Part shown: positions 1-12,298 of the stretch, in pieces
Layout: the number at the start of each line of letters is the position of its first letter
Position numbering within the stretch: the stretch's first letter is position 1
Origin: Gymnopus androsaceus JB14
Lineage: Eukaryota; Basidiomycota; Agaricomycetes; Agaricales; Omphalotaceae
Assembly (NCBI GenBank): GCA_009733575.1
Contig: ML769386.1
Span: 62,001 to 126,000 of the forward strand
DNA: 64,000 nucleotides
Reading direction: 5' to 3'
Translations under genes and position numbers: made by a program
Notes under the pieces: generated by a model
Database searches by the model: none
What the model saw: the letters and a program-made list of their open reading frames with translations, nothing else
What the model was told of the DNA's origin: nothing

Positions 1-717
1 CTGATTTGGACATGGTGTAGTTTGGGCGCATCCGAGAATGCCTGAATTTTGTTGGGGAAAGGGTACCCATCACGGCGCTCAATCGAAAGGTTGACCTGTT
101 CCAATTGAGAAAAAGAAGATTGCGGTAGATTGAAAAGCGCAGTGTATGACTTCGGATGCCCCGCTACATCCAACGTTCGAATTCGTTGGCGACACTTTAA
201 GATTCGCTCCAGAAACTGGGCGGACACATCTCGATTTAAAGAAAGATACGCGTCCAAGAGATGATTTCGACTCCGATTAACCCACTTTTCAACCCATTCC
301 GAGTCAACGTTGGTCAAGACTTTCATCATGCGATCGTAAAAGCAGATTTTAGACCAAAGTCGGGGAGTCGCAAGAGCGACCTTTCTCCAAGCCACACACA
401 CACTAGGAAAAGTGTACGTGTATAATAAATACGATGACATGATTTGGGCGGAGGATACCATCCCCAGGAAGACGTGAAAGCTCGAAGATTTCGGAGAGGA
501 TTTCCACCGGAATTCGACGGACAGCCGAGAGAACGTTTCGGAACGAAGCAATCTCGCCGAGTTTCGTGTCTATTTGGTGCCTCAGCTCGAAGACGTGAGC
601 CTCAAGGCTCTCTACTTGGGCTTCTGTTTCAGAGATTCGTTTTCGAAGGAACGAGAACTCGGTTGGTTCAAGCCATACTGGCTCTTCGATACGATTCTGG
701 GACAGATACTGCGACAT
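1..717 (-). CDS. F-box-like protein, 5' part, runs off window start
   Basis: The N-terminal exon (403-717) begins MSQYLSQNRIEEP and gives a heptad-rich coiled coil, then RRIPVEILSEIFELS. That is the F-box-like signature seen after a coiled coil in Agaricomycete F-box families. The second exon, read toward position 1, contains VCVAWRKVALATPRLWSKI and then leucine-rich sequence. This matches the usual second half of the motif (SQVCxxWRxxAxxTPxLWS). F-box proteins normally recruit substrates to SCF ubiquitin ligases through Skp1; the substrate here is unknown. I could not find a GT donor in the phase that joins the two exons in frame, so the gene may be slightly broken or the intron unusual. The 3' part lies outside the window. 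Confidence 0.7.
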
Positions 718-1690
718 TCCTGATAGAATGTTGAATATAGATAAGTTTCAGAGCAGTTCATGCTCTTTACCTTTTCTGGTTTGACGAATGAGTCGAATCT
801 GACTCAGGAGTCTCAGTTAATGAACTACCAACTACGGATGATACTTTAACCGTACCCTCACTAGACGGAGATGGGTCCCAGTAGCAGGAGGTTGCGGAGG
901 AGTTAACATTTGATCCAAACATAAGTCGCATTATGATCTCGAATTCACAACTCGGAGTGATTCGTGAAAGTCTTCGAGGAATGAGTGTTTCGTTGTACAC
1001 GAATCAGTATCAACATCGTGCTCTATTCAAAACAAGCCAGAATGAAGCCGGCGAGGAAAGAAAAGGAACAAAAATAAAACTATAGCATCTGTGGTAATTC
1101 CGTCGCCAGACGATCGAATTAACCTGCTACAGTATGGCAAATTACCAAATTCAGGACAAACATTGAACTGCGAGACGATGAAGATAGATGGGCGCTAAGT
1201 TCTGCGATAAATTCGGCGCTAAATTGTTGCATTCAGCGTTGAACTTGTTCCGTCCATTACTGGTTCAGATTTCTTCACCTTCCGTCGAAAGCAGCTACCG
1301 GACTGGGCACGATCGCTGTTCCTCCGTACTTCATTCGAGAATAATCTGGGTACAGGTACAAGCATCTATATGGATTGTCTAGACTCGTTCAATACATAAT
1401 TCTGGCCCTGGCGCTTCCCTATATGTACTTCTTTTGCAGGACGACGGTGGATCAGTGATGATTGCTACGCAGCTACCGTAGGGAGTTACAATCGCGCCCA
1501 CGAAGACATGGGATTTCAAGTTTTGACTTATCCACAGTGTAGCTCCCAGACGATTGGCCGACTTTTTCTATCTCTTCGTGTTCTTTTCTTGCTTTCGTTT
1601 TTCTTCTGCTTCCCCAGGAGGGATTTACTTTTTATTCTTTGACCTGGCAACGGACCAACTATTGTGTTTTGAACTTGGATCTTCGGTGCC
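718..1690. other. Intergenic, no supported gene
   Basis: Only short, unconvincing frames occur here. The 1560-1690 part is pyrimidine-rich and lies directly upstream of the secreted-protein start, so it probably holds that gene's promoter and 5' UTR. Confidence 0.5.
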
Positions 1691-4438
1691 ATGGTTCATC
1701 GGTCTTTAGCCCGATCGACACTTGGTTTTGCCGTAGTGTTATTTGGCATTGCTGGTCAAATCACGCCTACATTTGCTGCAAACGACTGGAACACGCCTTG
1801 CTTTGATGGAGTTTGTCAATATTCTTTGACCGCTGCACCGGGTCAGAGTGGGTCTGGGACTATGCAGATTGTGCGTACAAGTCTTCATACATCTTTAATT
1901 GCGCCTGATTTCCTGATTCTACCCTTTCATTTCCATCATCCACAAATAGTGGGGCTCCCAGAACGCTCTCTCGGATATAACAAGCGCCGCAGGCTGGCAA
2001 ATCCTCAACTGTTCCTCAACCGAAATGGCGCAAGATATTAGATTGGTGTGCATGAGCAGCGATACGGAAGCTGCAGGATGCGATCATGTATTCCAAGCTG
2101 GTGGAGCTGTCGGAAAGATTGTTAGGTTGCCAGAGGACGTACGTGGTATCTTTCTCTATCGTTCGTAACTAAACGTGTTTTTTTCACCTACGTTCTATAG
2201 TGTGGAATGTCCCCCTTCGCACGCGTCGTGAACGCCTCTGTATCAGAAGATCAGACTCTTCCCGACAGCATGAATACCACTGCGCAAGTGCAGGCGTTAT
2301 CGCTGGATGTCAACTTTGGGGCGATTGATCCATCCAAGTACGATTCACTCACCCATGTCGTTTTCTTCCATTCCTCATTCCTTTTATACAGAGCCGGAAA
2401 CCTCAGCATTGCCATTCAAGGAGCCAACTATCCCGGAGCAGATGTTAACGGGACATTGGTTCCCACAACGACCTCTCGGAAGAGAAGTAGGATTGAGGGT
2501 AGAGGTGGGATGACGGAGAGAGGACTGCTCAGTTTTGTTGGGAATGCGATTGATTGTGAGTTTTTTGTGTGATCTGTGTATCTCTTCCTCATATCCCTTC
2601 TCTATCCCTCTCTTTCCACCAATACACAGCGATTCAATCTCTCAATTCCTCCAATGGCATCGACTCAATCAACATCAACAAGACAGACAATCTCCCGCTC
2701 ATCAACGTCGAAAAATCCGCTACAATTCTCAACAAGACTATCAGTTGCGGAGATGTAGATCTTGGCGTGGATCTTACTGTGGATGGGCAGGCAAATGCAC
2801 AGGCGAGCATTGCTGTTACTGCGCAAGGAGTGAGTTTTGCCTTCAAAGCTTTAACATTTATTCAGCTACTTATGACTAACTAACGTCGATCTATCTGGTC
2901 TCTTCCCATAGACTATCGTTCCTCCAGCATTGATGGATTTCCAAGTCACTGTAGGCTTGGATGCGTTTATCAACGGTACCGCGGATTTGAATGCGGGGGT
3001 AGAGTCGACGTTTAGTACGGGAGAAATTGGGATTTTCTCAATTGGGATACCCGGCTTGGATTTTCCTGGGTACGTAGTACATCGATTGGTTTTCTTTGTG
3101 AATAAGGAAGACAATTTTGATATCAATAGAGTCCTAATAAACGAAGTGGAAGTGAATGCTAATGACGCTTCATCATTCTTTTCCTTTCCTCTCCTTCCCT
3201 CGCCTCCCCTTTCCTCGTCCCTCCCACAGCATCCTCACAATAGGACCCAGCTTCAATGTCAGCGTTGAAGCCGACGCCGTGCTCGACCTCGCTGCAGACC
3301 TCCAAGTAGGTTTGGTGTATAACATTTCCAACGCACAGCTGGTGTTCCCGCCCAGCAGCAGCGCCCAAAGTGGAGGAGATTTTAATCTCGGTGATACGCG
3401 TGAGTTGTTCCACTTTTACTTTCCTTCCTTCTTTACAATTTTATTGACCGTGTGTCCTCAAAGCATTATCCCTCTCCCTATCCCCCTCGGTAGCTGCCAC
3501 TGGGAACTTTACCGCACATCTAATACCCACTCTTAACCTTGGAATCTCTGCTCTGGATGATGTCGCGTCTGCGAATATATTTTTGAATTTGGATGCTAGT
3601 GCAACGTTAGTATTGGGACTGCAGGGTTCAGATGACAATAGTGTTACTGTGGATAGCAGTCCATCTTCATCTTCATCTTCGTCCGAAGGGTCTTCGACGA
3701 CGACTAGTGCCGACTCATCCTCCTCAGATGCCGTCTCATACGGTTATTACTACAACACTTACTACAAGCGAAGCTCTGTCGTAGCCTCAGCCAAGCCCAC
3801 CTCGGTCGTGCAGGCTGTTTCATCTGCGAAACGAGCAGCGGCGTATGCTTATGCCAGGTCCGACAACGCCAGTACTACAAGCAGTTCGAATGCTCAGTTT
3901 GACGGTTGCATTGAAATCGATGTCGGCTTGGCCGTCAACGCGGGTGCTGAAGGAGACTTCTTTGACCTTTTTGATGATAGCACAGAGGTACCGTTATTCA
4001 ACAAGGAGTTTGTGTTGTTCCAGGTCAGTGATACCTTCGCCCACCATTCCTTTTTACAATACTTATCTATTTTCTTGTACTGGTAGAAATGCTTTGGAGA
4101 CGCAAGCATCTCCTCACTTGAATCGCTAACGGCTCCTCCTGCAGATGGCAGCAGTAGTACCGACGCCTCCAGCTCAAATAGTACCTCAGCGGCTGCTTTA
4201 ACTTGTCTTGCAAACGCAGTGGGAGCTCCTGCATCGATTGTTGAAGGTGCTACGTGAGTGTTTTTATCTTTACATGCTCTTTTTGGCTTTGTTTCTTTTT
4301 CTGCAATTCGCTAATTCAATCTTTTTTGATTGATAGGATTGCGGGGAAAGTTGTGGAAGCGGGAGATCCTGCAAGTGCGTGAAAACGTGCACGGACGCTA
4401 ATAGGCTGCATACAGGCTCGGTTATTGGGATGACTTGA
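1691..4438 (+). CDS. Secreted glycoprotein, DUF7223-like
   Basis: This is a multi-exon gene. The start codon at 1691 opens a signal peptide (hydrophobic AVVLFGIAGQI core, cleavage probably near TFAAND). Conserved-looking blocks follow in order: NDWNTPCFDGVCQY; after an intron, SDITSAAGWQILNCSS and AQDIRLVCM; CDHVFQAGGAVGKIVRLPEDC; VQALSLDVNF; LSIAIQGANYPG; ISCGDVDLGVDLTVDG; TIVPPALMDFQVTVGLDAF. A Ser-rich linker and a Cys-containing tail end the protein. Introns of about 50-80 nt with clean GT-AG ends join these blocks in frame (for example PED|CGMSP and VEGA|TIAGK). The pattern matches a large family of secreted Agaricomycete proteins that I remember as DUF7223; the family name is from memory. 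Function is unknown, probably extracellular or cell-wall associated. A last small intron (4376-4415) gives the stop at 4438; without it the stop is at 4382. Confidence 0.75.
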
Positions 4439-4775
4439 GTTATAGGATAATCTTTTTGCTACGGTTGTTCTGTAATATCCTATTCCTATTCTCATTCCTT
4501 GGGCACCCTCTCGGTCAACGCGTTCACCTTCAGCATCGACTTACAGCTTTAACAAACCTAGAATCAATGACTTGGAATCATTCTTCTTCCTTCCTCTCAA
4601 TCGGAAACCCTTTGGACGAACGAAGCAATGTCCCAATATACATAATCTTTATCCCAATCTTTAGTACTCGAATTTATGGCATGAAAGTAGTTCTGCTTCT
4701 TCATAGTTCCCCACTAATGACTCCTGGTGGCGTAAGGCGCTTGTATTGGGCGCTAAGGCGTCGTCTGAAACTTTC

Positions 4776-5554
4776 ATGCCACCCAAAAAACAGAGCTCTA
4801 AAGCGCAATCGAAACCGTCCGCTAACACTGCTCGAAAGAGGGGAGCTCCTGAAAAGTCCCCGACTCCGAACGAGTCTGACTCGCAGTCGGAAAATGAGGA
4901 AGCACCAAAGAAACGTGCTCGTACCTCCGATTCCACCTCAAAGTCCAAGTCGAAATCGAAATCGAAAACTGCATCGAAAGTAGCTCCAAAAACCAAACCG
5001 CAGAAAGGGAAAGCGCAGGCTGGATCGGTGAGTTTTTCTCTTAGCTCCAAATTGTGGTCTGAGGGTGATCGCTGGATTCCTTGACATAGACCAAAGCAGT
5101 TCAACCTAAAATCGAGCCTCACATATTCGTCGTAACGTCTACTGTCAAAGACTCCGACCATGGGAATACCGAACGATGTATAGCGTTCTATTCGACGCTT
5201 AAATCTGCCAATACCGCAGCGAAGCGCCGACTAAAGAAGATCACTGATAGCAAGAAGCCTGAGCCCTTGTACGATGGTAAGGGATACATGAAGGCCACTG
5301 GGATGTCTGGACCTTACAAGGAGTTCATGGTTACGGTGAAAGAACGGCCTGTGTGGGGCCCTGATCTTGCTCAAGGAGAGAGAGATGCTACTGGAGACGA
5401 GACAGGAAGTGAAGGAGACAGTGAAGATGAAGAGTTCGAGGATGATGAAGATGATGATTGGGAAAATAGTGCGCGCGCGGCAAAAGACCGGATGTATGCT
5501 GAGGAAGAAGAAGAGGGAATTCAGTATGTTCCGAGGAAGCAACCTCAGTTTTAG
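4776..5554 (+). CDS. Small Lys/Ser-rich, acidic-tailed probable nuclear protein
   Basis: Exon 1 starts MPPKKQSSKAQ (an in-frame Met lies 30 nt upstream at 4746). It is rich in K, S and P with NLS-like KKRAR and a run of SKSKSK. A GT-AG intron runs from gtgagt at about 5034 to 5089, phase 0. Exon 2 encodes a compact ordered segment (IEPHIFVVTSTVKDSDHG, RCIAFYSTLKSANTAAKRRL, LYDGKGYMKATG, FMVTVKERPVWGP). A strongly acidic Glu/Asp stretch (EDSEDEEFEDDEDDDW-type) and a short basic end close the protein. The layout suggests a chromatin- or nucleic-acid-associated nuclear protein. I do not recognise the family; function is unknown. Confidence 0.7.
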
Positions 5555-5570
5555 ACCTGGATTGAACCTA

Positions 5571-5852
5571 AAGGTTGATGAAGGTGAAAAACTTCGTTAG
5601 CGTCATATGTAGAGACTTAATCGCCAAGTTAACATTGCATAAATTTTGTGGTATGTTAGAGAAGTAGAGCACTTCCATCTCGAAAGTGGACTTCTCTGAA
5701 ATCTTTTGAATTTCACGTTTATCGATGTACTAACTGGTTCGTCACGTATGGCTCCGCTCTTCTCACAAGACACTCCCTCTCTCTTTTGGCATAGTTCCCT
5801 CTTTTCTGACTCACCTCGATAACAGCCCAGGCTCCGTGAACTACACACTAAG
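5571..5852. repeat. Dispersed repeat copy 1 (partner at 26587-26902)
   Basis: Starting just after the 5554 stop codon, this stretch aligns almost end to end with 26587-26902. Shared blocks include AATCGCCAAGTTAACA, TATGTTAGAGAAGTA, CGTTTATCGATGT and ACAGCCCAGGCTCC. Identity is roughly 75-80% by eye. No terminal repeats or coding frame are preserved across both copies. Confidence 0.75.
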
Positions 5853-5943
5853 TACTACGTACACGAGCAAGAACGATGGAACGATAATCGTTTTGCGGAT
5901 AAGCTCTCGATATGGATTGTAGATCTATATAGATAGTCAGGTC

Positions 5944-6505
5944 TCAGGCTGGAGGATAGAGTGCCAAAGAGTTATCCATCCTTCTTTTCGTCTCGATGTT
6001 AATGCTGTATTCTTCCGCTTCTTGGACGGCAATAATCCACTGCCTTAGGGCTGAAGCTATTAGTTGGATTTCCTGACTACAGCATACAGAAGGTTTTTCA
6101 ATCGAAGAAAAGAGAAGGAAATCGTGGACTTGAGCCCCCCGTCTCACAGATAGTTTCTGAACAGTCCCTACAGTCTCCCATCCTATACTCATTGACTTTG
6201 TCCTCTCTGCCAATATCAACTAAGGCATTCCTTGCATCTAGGTCCAAATATAGAGCCGCCATGTTTTGACTGTGCTGCCATCCGCCGATCGATATGAGAC
6301 GCAATGGTGAAATTCTTCTCGATGCAGAACCACGTCTATGACTTTGTATCCAGTTTTCAACAGTTTCTTCATAGGGCTCGGGATATAGGGCCCATACGAT
6401 GTACCAATGCCCAAGGTTGTTGACAGCAATGGACACTGCACGCTGTCCAGCAGTATCTGGATTGGTGAGTAGATGGGAGTCAAGGGGTCCCTGAAGAACC
6501 TTCAT
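5944..6505 (-). CDS. Uncertain hypothetical protein, possibly two exons
   Basis: A 135-codon minus-strand frame (6098-6505) includes GHWYIVWALYPEPYEETVE. A second frame (5944-6219) overlaps its 3' part and includes LIASALRQWIIAVQEAEEY. A short intron around 6150-6220 could join them. The composition looks protein-like, but I recognise no family and see no second line of evidence. It could be a decayed gene. Confidence 0.3.
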
Positions 6506-6839
6506 ACCTATGGAATGTTGTCAGAATGTAGTGTAAACCTAATTAGAGAGGTATACTAACCCGGCGACCAAGTCAAAGGAATCAGGAAAAGAGAAAAGAA
6601 TGAAAGGAAGTTGAACTTCGGACCGTGTGGATCACTTTTTGGTAGCCCTCTGAAACAGGACATCAGTTATCAGAGAAATTCGTACTGGATCAAACTTCTT
6701 AGGGTTGGCATCCCAACAAGCCCTTTCCCTGCTATCCGGCTTCACATAATCATGGTTCACTATGAACACAGTGATCCATATATTTGAACCCTATTTCTTC
6801 TGGATCCCATATACCTAAGACCAATAACTAGTACTTATC

Positions 6840-7652
6840 CTACGATCCCACATATGTTGAAGCTGTCTCATATATCCACAAAAACTCCCTCCACTCCCGG
6901 TCATGCGTATCCATGCTATGGCGTACCATTTCCATCCAGCAGGTCCATGTTTTCACTGGGTAAAGTGGGCATCGTCGTTGCGCAATAAAAGCATTCCAAA
7001 AATACGGGTACCATCCAGCCCACTTCCAGTCGATTATCCCAGAGATGTGTCCATCGTGAATGATAATGTTTTCAGGAACCAGATCACCATGAGAGAAAAT
7101 ACATGGCTTTTCAGAATCAAAGATGCTAGTGTCGAGTGGTTCTAGGACAGTGTCGCTCATAATGGTGTTGGTTGTGTCGATGAGCCAAGTGACGAAATCT
7201 AGAACATTAGTTGCTCTCCAAGAACCAAGCTCGGGTGATACGTGAAATGGGAAACCGAGAAAGCTAGAAGGGCTCCCGAACCTTCCCATAGAGCCTAGTG
7301 AGTCTAGTAAGGAAAGCTGAGAGAAGACATCCTTGAACTCGTTCTCAATGTCGCATTGCTCATATCTGTTAAGAGACCGAGTCTCAAGAAGATGGTCGAG
7401 ACGCTGGCCCCGAAGCTTCTCTTGAACGATATATGTGATGGAGGATTCCTCATCGTAGAGGGCTGCGTAGATTCTAGCGACCGGGATCGAAGTATTCGCC
7501 GCGACGAATTTGGTTGCTTCAGCTTCTCTCAAGCTGATACCTGTCCCAAACTTGACCAACATTTCCCTTCCAATATCGACCACACGCCGGCTAGATGTTG
7601 AACCGTAGGGGATTCGAACACCTCGAGAAACTTCGACTTTGACCCGTTCCAA
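6840..7652 (-). CDS. Phosphotransferase (APH / aminoglycoside-phosphotransferase-like) family protein
   Basis: A single uninterrupted 270-residue frame. An N-lobe-like region (MLVKFGTGISLREAEA, then VARIYAALYDEES and TYIVQEKLRGQRLD) precedes the catalytic loop CIFSHGDLVPENIII (HxDxxxxN Brenner-type motif, about residue 190). ISGIIDWKWAGWYPYFW follows as the metal-binding DW motif. This is the order seen in PF01636 proteins, which are common and expanded in Agaricomycetes. They phosphorylate small hydroxylated molecules, but the fungal substrates are largely unknown. Length matches the family and all key residues are present, so the gene looks intact. The start is the first Met of the frame, just before the pocket-forming strands. 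Drug resistance should not be inferred. Confidence 0.85.
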   Translation of the reverse strand: MERVKVEVSRGVRIPYGSTSSRRVVDIGREMLVKFGTGISLREAEATKFVAANTSIPVARIYAALYDEESSITYIVQEKLRGQRLDHLLETRSLNRYEQCDIENEFKDVFSQLSLLDSLGSMGRFGSPSSFLGFPFHVSPELGSWRATNVLDFVTWLIDTTNTIMSDTVLEPLDTSIFDSEKPCIFSHGDLVPENIIIHDGHISGIIDWKWAGWYPYFWNAFIAQRRCPLYPVKTWTCWMEMVRHSMDTHDREWREFLWIYETASTYVGS

Positions 7653-8617
7653 GGTCCATTCAAAGTCTAGTTATTGATAAGAAACATTGGGGAGGAGAAT
7701 GGTTCATATTTCACCTTGTGACTGGTGTGTCCCGAGCGCAGGCGCCGTCCTGGAGTATTTGCTAGTCTGAACCAGAATTATTTGCTCGGCGGGAATACGA
7801 AAAGCGAATTCTCACTCACGTATGAATTCTCTTCGTTTTCGCCACGTGCGCACCTGAGCGTCCAAGCTCAGCTCCGCATTCCTCTTTACTGGCATTTCTG
7901 GGATTCCCGGTTGATTCTGCTTCTGTAAAGGTCCGCACATTCGTGATCTCCTTCAAGTCTCTAGATACTTTCGAGATCGTGGACATGACACAAGCTGTGG
8001 AGAGGAGAATAAAGGCGGGCCGGGACACCAGCCGATCGCGAGCAGATACGAAACGATCCCTAACCCGAAAGAGCATGACGATTACTGGAAATAAGAAACT
8101 AGTAGGTAGTAGATAATCTTTAAAAGTAGTCCACACTAGTATGTGATAGTATGAGGACGCGAACGCAGCAAATCAGACGAACGAACAAAGAGTCAAGATA
8201 GCATAAGTGACGAAGAAAGGAAAATTGATGCGTAGTTGTATGTACCGCGATGAAGGGGTTCGACTGTATGGGAATGGAAACTGGTGTAGTAGTAAGTAGA
8301 TAGAGATATAGAGATGTATGTATGTATGATTTGGACAATGGACGATGAACGGTAGATGGTGGATGGGGAGGACAGGAATGCAACAAGACATAGGAATAGA
8401 TAATTCGTGATCATGAAAGGTTACTATACGCAGAAAGAAGACGCAAAACGACCAGAGGAAAGCCTTTGTCATCAGAGAGAGAGTGTGTTCAAGCCCGAAT
8501 GAGAGAAAACAATATTGAAAAGATGCAACAAAAAAAATGTGACATGGAAAGGCGAAATTCAAAGACGACGAAGAATATGACACAAGAACAAAAGTATGTA
8601 CTACGGAAAAAGAAGAA
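7653..8617. other. Intergenic / probable 3' UTR of the Btz gene
   Basis: No convincing gene. The stretch is A/G-rich on the plus strand and holds a short ATGT-type microsatellite near 8310-8325. It probably contains the transcript end of the minus-strand Btz-like gene and the promoter of the APH-like gene. Confidence 0.4.
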
Positions 8618-10686
8618 TCAACGATAATAAACAGTTCCCTGCGGAGGAGGAGGGTACATTTCGTACGGCGCAACCTGCGACATATCAACGTACTCATAGG
8701 GATTATATCCAGAACCAATTCCATATGGGTCCGGACTGGGATAATGATACGGATTCGGAGTGTACGGCATGTATCCCATCATATCATGGCCATTGGCTTC
8801 CGGTGTCTGCGCCTGGGAAGCGAAATCCATACCCGAGGCAGCGTCAGCATCGACGGAATAAGTCTCCTGCTGCTGCTGTCCCTCCGAAGACACTGAAGAG
8901 GAAGGGAAAAACTGTGAGGAAGGTGTAAACGCAGCTGCATCAGATCTAAGCTTGGGCTCTAAATTCTGACTTTGCTTCTCGGACGCCGCCGGCTCACCCG
9001 GAGCACGGATCTGAATCCGAGAAGACTTGGCGGGGAAAGGAAAATATCGACGAGGGAGGATTCGACATTGGTATCGGGGCGTATTCCATGTTATACCCGT
9101 TCATAGGAATAGGCGGTGTTCCTGCTGGTATGAATTCGGATGAAGAGACTGTGGAACGATGGCGATGATGGTGGGGGTGCCCAGGAGGGGGGATGAAATC
9201 GAAAGAGGGAAGAGGGTGATGCATCATTGAAGGAGGAGGATGTGGAGAGCCGTACATGTTCGGAGGGGGTATGTATACTGGTCGTCCTGTAGCAACTTCG
9301 TATGTCATACCAGTGGGATCGAGAGCTATGCCGGGGGGGAGCGGAAGCGGGAGGGGAGGAGGTGCGTACACGTACGGGGATCCATAAGCTGGAGAACCTT
9401 GACTCTGAGGCGGGGGCGAACTGAACGCGGGTTGGGGAGGCTGATCTTCTTCGAGCACGACTCCGGTTGGGTTACGCAAGACGGCTTCTTCCGTTTGGAT
9501 CCATCGAGCGGGATCGGGCCTTTGTGGTTCGAGCGAAACCTGTTCGAGTTTTTGCTGAATCACAGGATCGATGGAGGAGATGGACAACGATACGGTGTGA
9601 GAGCCAGCGTTATCGGGTAATGGGATAGGTTTCGGAGATACGAAGTCGAGGTCTTACGGTAAAGACATCCTCCAGAGATGGCTCTTCCACGACCGGGACA
9701 GGCTTTGGTAGCCGGACCACAAGAACTCTGTCGCCATAATCGGAATCATTGGCAGTGGAAGCGGAAGGTGGTTGATCGGAAGATTTAGAAGTAGAATCCT
9801 GAATAGGGACTCGTACAGCGGCCGTCTTTTGGCTGGGTAGCTTTACACGAACGGAGGCAGGATTCCCTTGCCTAGGTCGAGAGGAAGGGTCAGAGTAGAG
9901 ATAAGACTCTGCCTGTTTCGTCCACATATGCTCTGGCTTTTTGGAGAACCAGACCCGGCCGGCTTTGACTGACGGTGAGAAAGTACCTCGACCACGAATG
10001 GGACGCCTGCCGTCTTCGTTTTGCTTCATTTCTTCGAAACCATCGTGGGTCCACTCACGATTAACTGGCGTCTCTGGCTGTACATGCTGCTCCCTTGGAA
10101 AAGGCCTTCCTCTTCCCCTGCCTCTAAAACCGCCTTGCCAACGACCTCGCCACCAACCACTCAAACTCCTAAGGTCCTTGTCGAGCAGCCTATCATCATG
10201 ACCCCAAAACTCACCGACAGTAGGAACATAGGAAGGATCAGCTTCTAGTTTCTGCTGGTAAGCCTGACGTGCAGTTTGGCCTGGAGGTCGACGGGGAGTC
10301 AAGGGCGGATTCTTTTGGCGCAGGTCATTAAAGTCGATAACCGGAAGGCCTTCCTGCTCAGCAGCCTCGTCTGCCCAACTCCCCGACTTGAAAAAAGAAT
10401 CTACACGTTCTGGGCTGTGACTGGTGTTGGGAGTCAGAGCTCTAGGATGGTCGTTTGGCAAGTCTGATGCTGGTTCAGTATCAGAGTCGGTTGAAGAATC
10501 CGATGAATATGCTTCTTCTTCTTCTTCTTCTGAATCTGTTCTGGCCTCCCTTTCAATTTCCTCATCACTATCAATTCCCAAATTTGCTCTTCCTCTTCGC
10601 CTCACAACTCTTGTCTTCTTGCCACTGGCAGGCACTCCATTGCTCACTGTGCGGGTAGAGCTAGATGAGGCTACTGGAGCAGGCAT
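8618..10686 (-). CDS. Btz/CASC3 (Barentsz, MLN51) homologue, exon junction complex component
   Basis: Exon 1 (from 10686, MPAPVASSSS) has a basic KKTRVVRRRGRANLG patch and an acidic Glu-rich run. The Btz domain follows: ADPSYVPTVGEFWGHDDR, an RGR-rich linker (GFRGRGRGRPF) and REWTHDGFEEM. The spacing of 'P..G.F..HD.R' and 'W.HD.F' is the hallmark of CASC3/Barentsz, which clamps eIF4A-III on spliced mRNA and links to NMD and mRNA localisation. Later exons (about 8994-9553 and 8618-8960) encode a long Pro/Tyr/Gly-rich disordered tail ending PPPPQGTVYYR. An intron GTAAGA...ATTCAG (about 9655 to 9553) joins VFT to QKLEQ in phase 0. The border of the last intron is uncertain. Divergent from the hydrolase gene with 226 bp between start codons. 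Confidence 0.85.
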
Positions 10687-10912
10687 GATGAAAACTGGTA
10701 TATTTGTTAGAAAAATAACTGTAAAATTTGAAACGAAATCCAACCTTACTGAAGGAAAGCTTGAGAGTCACAAAGAAAGAAAGACTTGGTGCGTGCGCTT
10801 AGTGATCACTTTGCTCGGAACCGTGCAAGTTGCCGAGCTCGTGCGCTCGTGCCGGGCGCCTTTTATCTGTGCTCATTCCGCATCGCGGCTACTTCTTACC
10901 CGTTCCTCCATC
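10687..10912. promoter_or_regulatory. Shared divergent promoter region (Btz-like / epoxide-hydrolase-like)
   Basis: Only 226 bp separate two start codons pointing in opposite directions, so both promoters must overlap here. I see no clear TATA box. The assignment rests on gene geometry only. Confidence 0.5.
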
Positions 10913-12298
10913 ATGGACGCGTTCAATCACAGAACAGAGCGACTTTCCACCGGTAGAACGTACCACTTTGTGGATCAGAGACCGGCAAGCTACAAGCATG
11001 GGCGAACAACGACGTTACTCTGTGTTCATGGCTTCCCAGACTGCTGGTGAGCTCGACAAACTGATGATCTAGCCTGTCGATGACACTGTCGTTCAGGTAT
11101 GGCTGGAGGTATCAAATAATGTCTTGGGCTCAACGAGGCTTTCGCGTAATAGTTCCAGACATGTTGGGTGTGTTGCAGTGCTGTATTCTAGTCAGAGATA
11201 CTCATCCATACATCCAGGCTACGGCGGTACCGACAAGCCCAATGACCCAGCGGAATATTCCACGAAACGTCTCTGCGCAGATTTATCAGCCATTCTAGAT
11301 CTGCTCGATATCAGAAAAGCTGTTTGTTCTTCTGAGGTCGCCTTTCCTTGCTTTAATACATACTTGCTACGTTTACTAGGTTCTTGTGGGTCACGACTGG
11401 GGAGCTTTCACCGTTAGCCGGTTCGCTCTATGGCATCCGGATCGTCTTTTGGCTCTAGTCATGTAAGTGATAGCCTCGCTTGCATCTCTCGTAATTACAC
11501 CTATAATCAAAACCAGATTATCTGTCCCTTACACTCCTCCATCACCAAAGTATATCCCAATCAAACAAGTTGCAAAGATTGCTCCCAATTTGAGCTATCA
11601 GGCTTATTTTGAGGAACAGCGGGCTACAAAAGAGATCGAGTCCACTGTAGGCATTCCTATCCTGTCGTTCAACTCTTTTCCAACTGATAACTCGGTCTCT
11701 TGTCTAGCTCAACGCGTTTCTAAGACTACTCTATCGCTCTCCTAACCCTACTCAACGATTCAGAATATCTCAGCTTTATAAAGGACCCCAGGTTTTTTCA
11801 AAAGTTCAAGTACCGGATTCTGACCTTATCTTGAACACTGAGGTTTTTTTTTCGTCACCACTTATGGCTGATCGTTTACGGAAAATAAATGCAGGAACTT
11901 GCTTTCTACGAAAAGATATTCCAGCAAGGAGGCATGAACGGTCCGCTGAACTACTACCGTACAGCGTTGTTCCGTCATGAAGAAGAGCTCGGTAATTTAT
12001 ATCTCTTCTTCTCTCCACAATCAGCCTCTGTTCATACTTACATAATATTTCACCTCCAGCCGCGAAACTCCCATCCAACCTCCGCCCAGACCTCCCCGTG
12101 CTATTCATCTGGGGCACAAAAGACACCACATGCACATCTTCACTCATACAAAAAGCACACAAATTCATTCCGAGGCTACAAGATTACGCTTTGGAAGAGC
12201 GAGGCCATTGGATTTTGGTGGAGGCGAAGGAGGATATAAGTGAGAAGGTGGGGCAGTGGTTGGAGGATCTTGTGGAAGTGCAGAAAGCAAGGCTTTAA
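10913..12298 (+). CDS. Alpha/beta hydrolase, soluble epoxide hydrolase type
   Basis: At least five exons joined by short introns. Motifs in order: LLCVHGFPDCW (HGFP oxyanion motif), W + YGWRYQIMSWAQRGFRVI across the first intron (11047-11096, phase 2), VPDMLG|YGGTDKP, VLVGHDWGAF with the nucleophile Asp, a cap region (LSYQAYFEEQRATKEIE), LPVLFIWGTKDTTC with the acid Asp, and ALEERGHWILVEAKED with the catalytic His. The Asp nucleophile rather than Ser, plus HGFP and GHW, places it among epoxide hydrolases that open epoxides to diols. The substrate is unknown. It is about 330 residues long, normal for the family, and all catalytic residues are present. Start 10913 is the first Met before the beta-sheet core. 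Confidence 0.85.

Noticed and set aside
7816..8136. 106-codon minus-strand frame downstream of the Btz-like gene
   Set aside because: No recognised features and it lies in the probable 3' UTR; not enough to call a gene.
8173..8724. 183-codon minus-strand frame rich in Ser, Leu and Phe
   Set aside because: It lies across the 3' UTR and last exon of the Btz-like gene in another frame; low-complexity hydrophobic translation of A/G-rich DNA.
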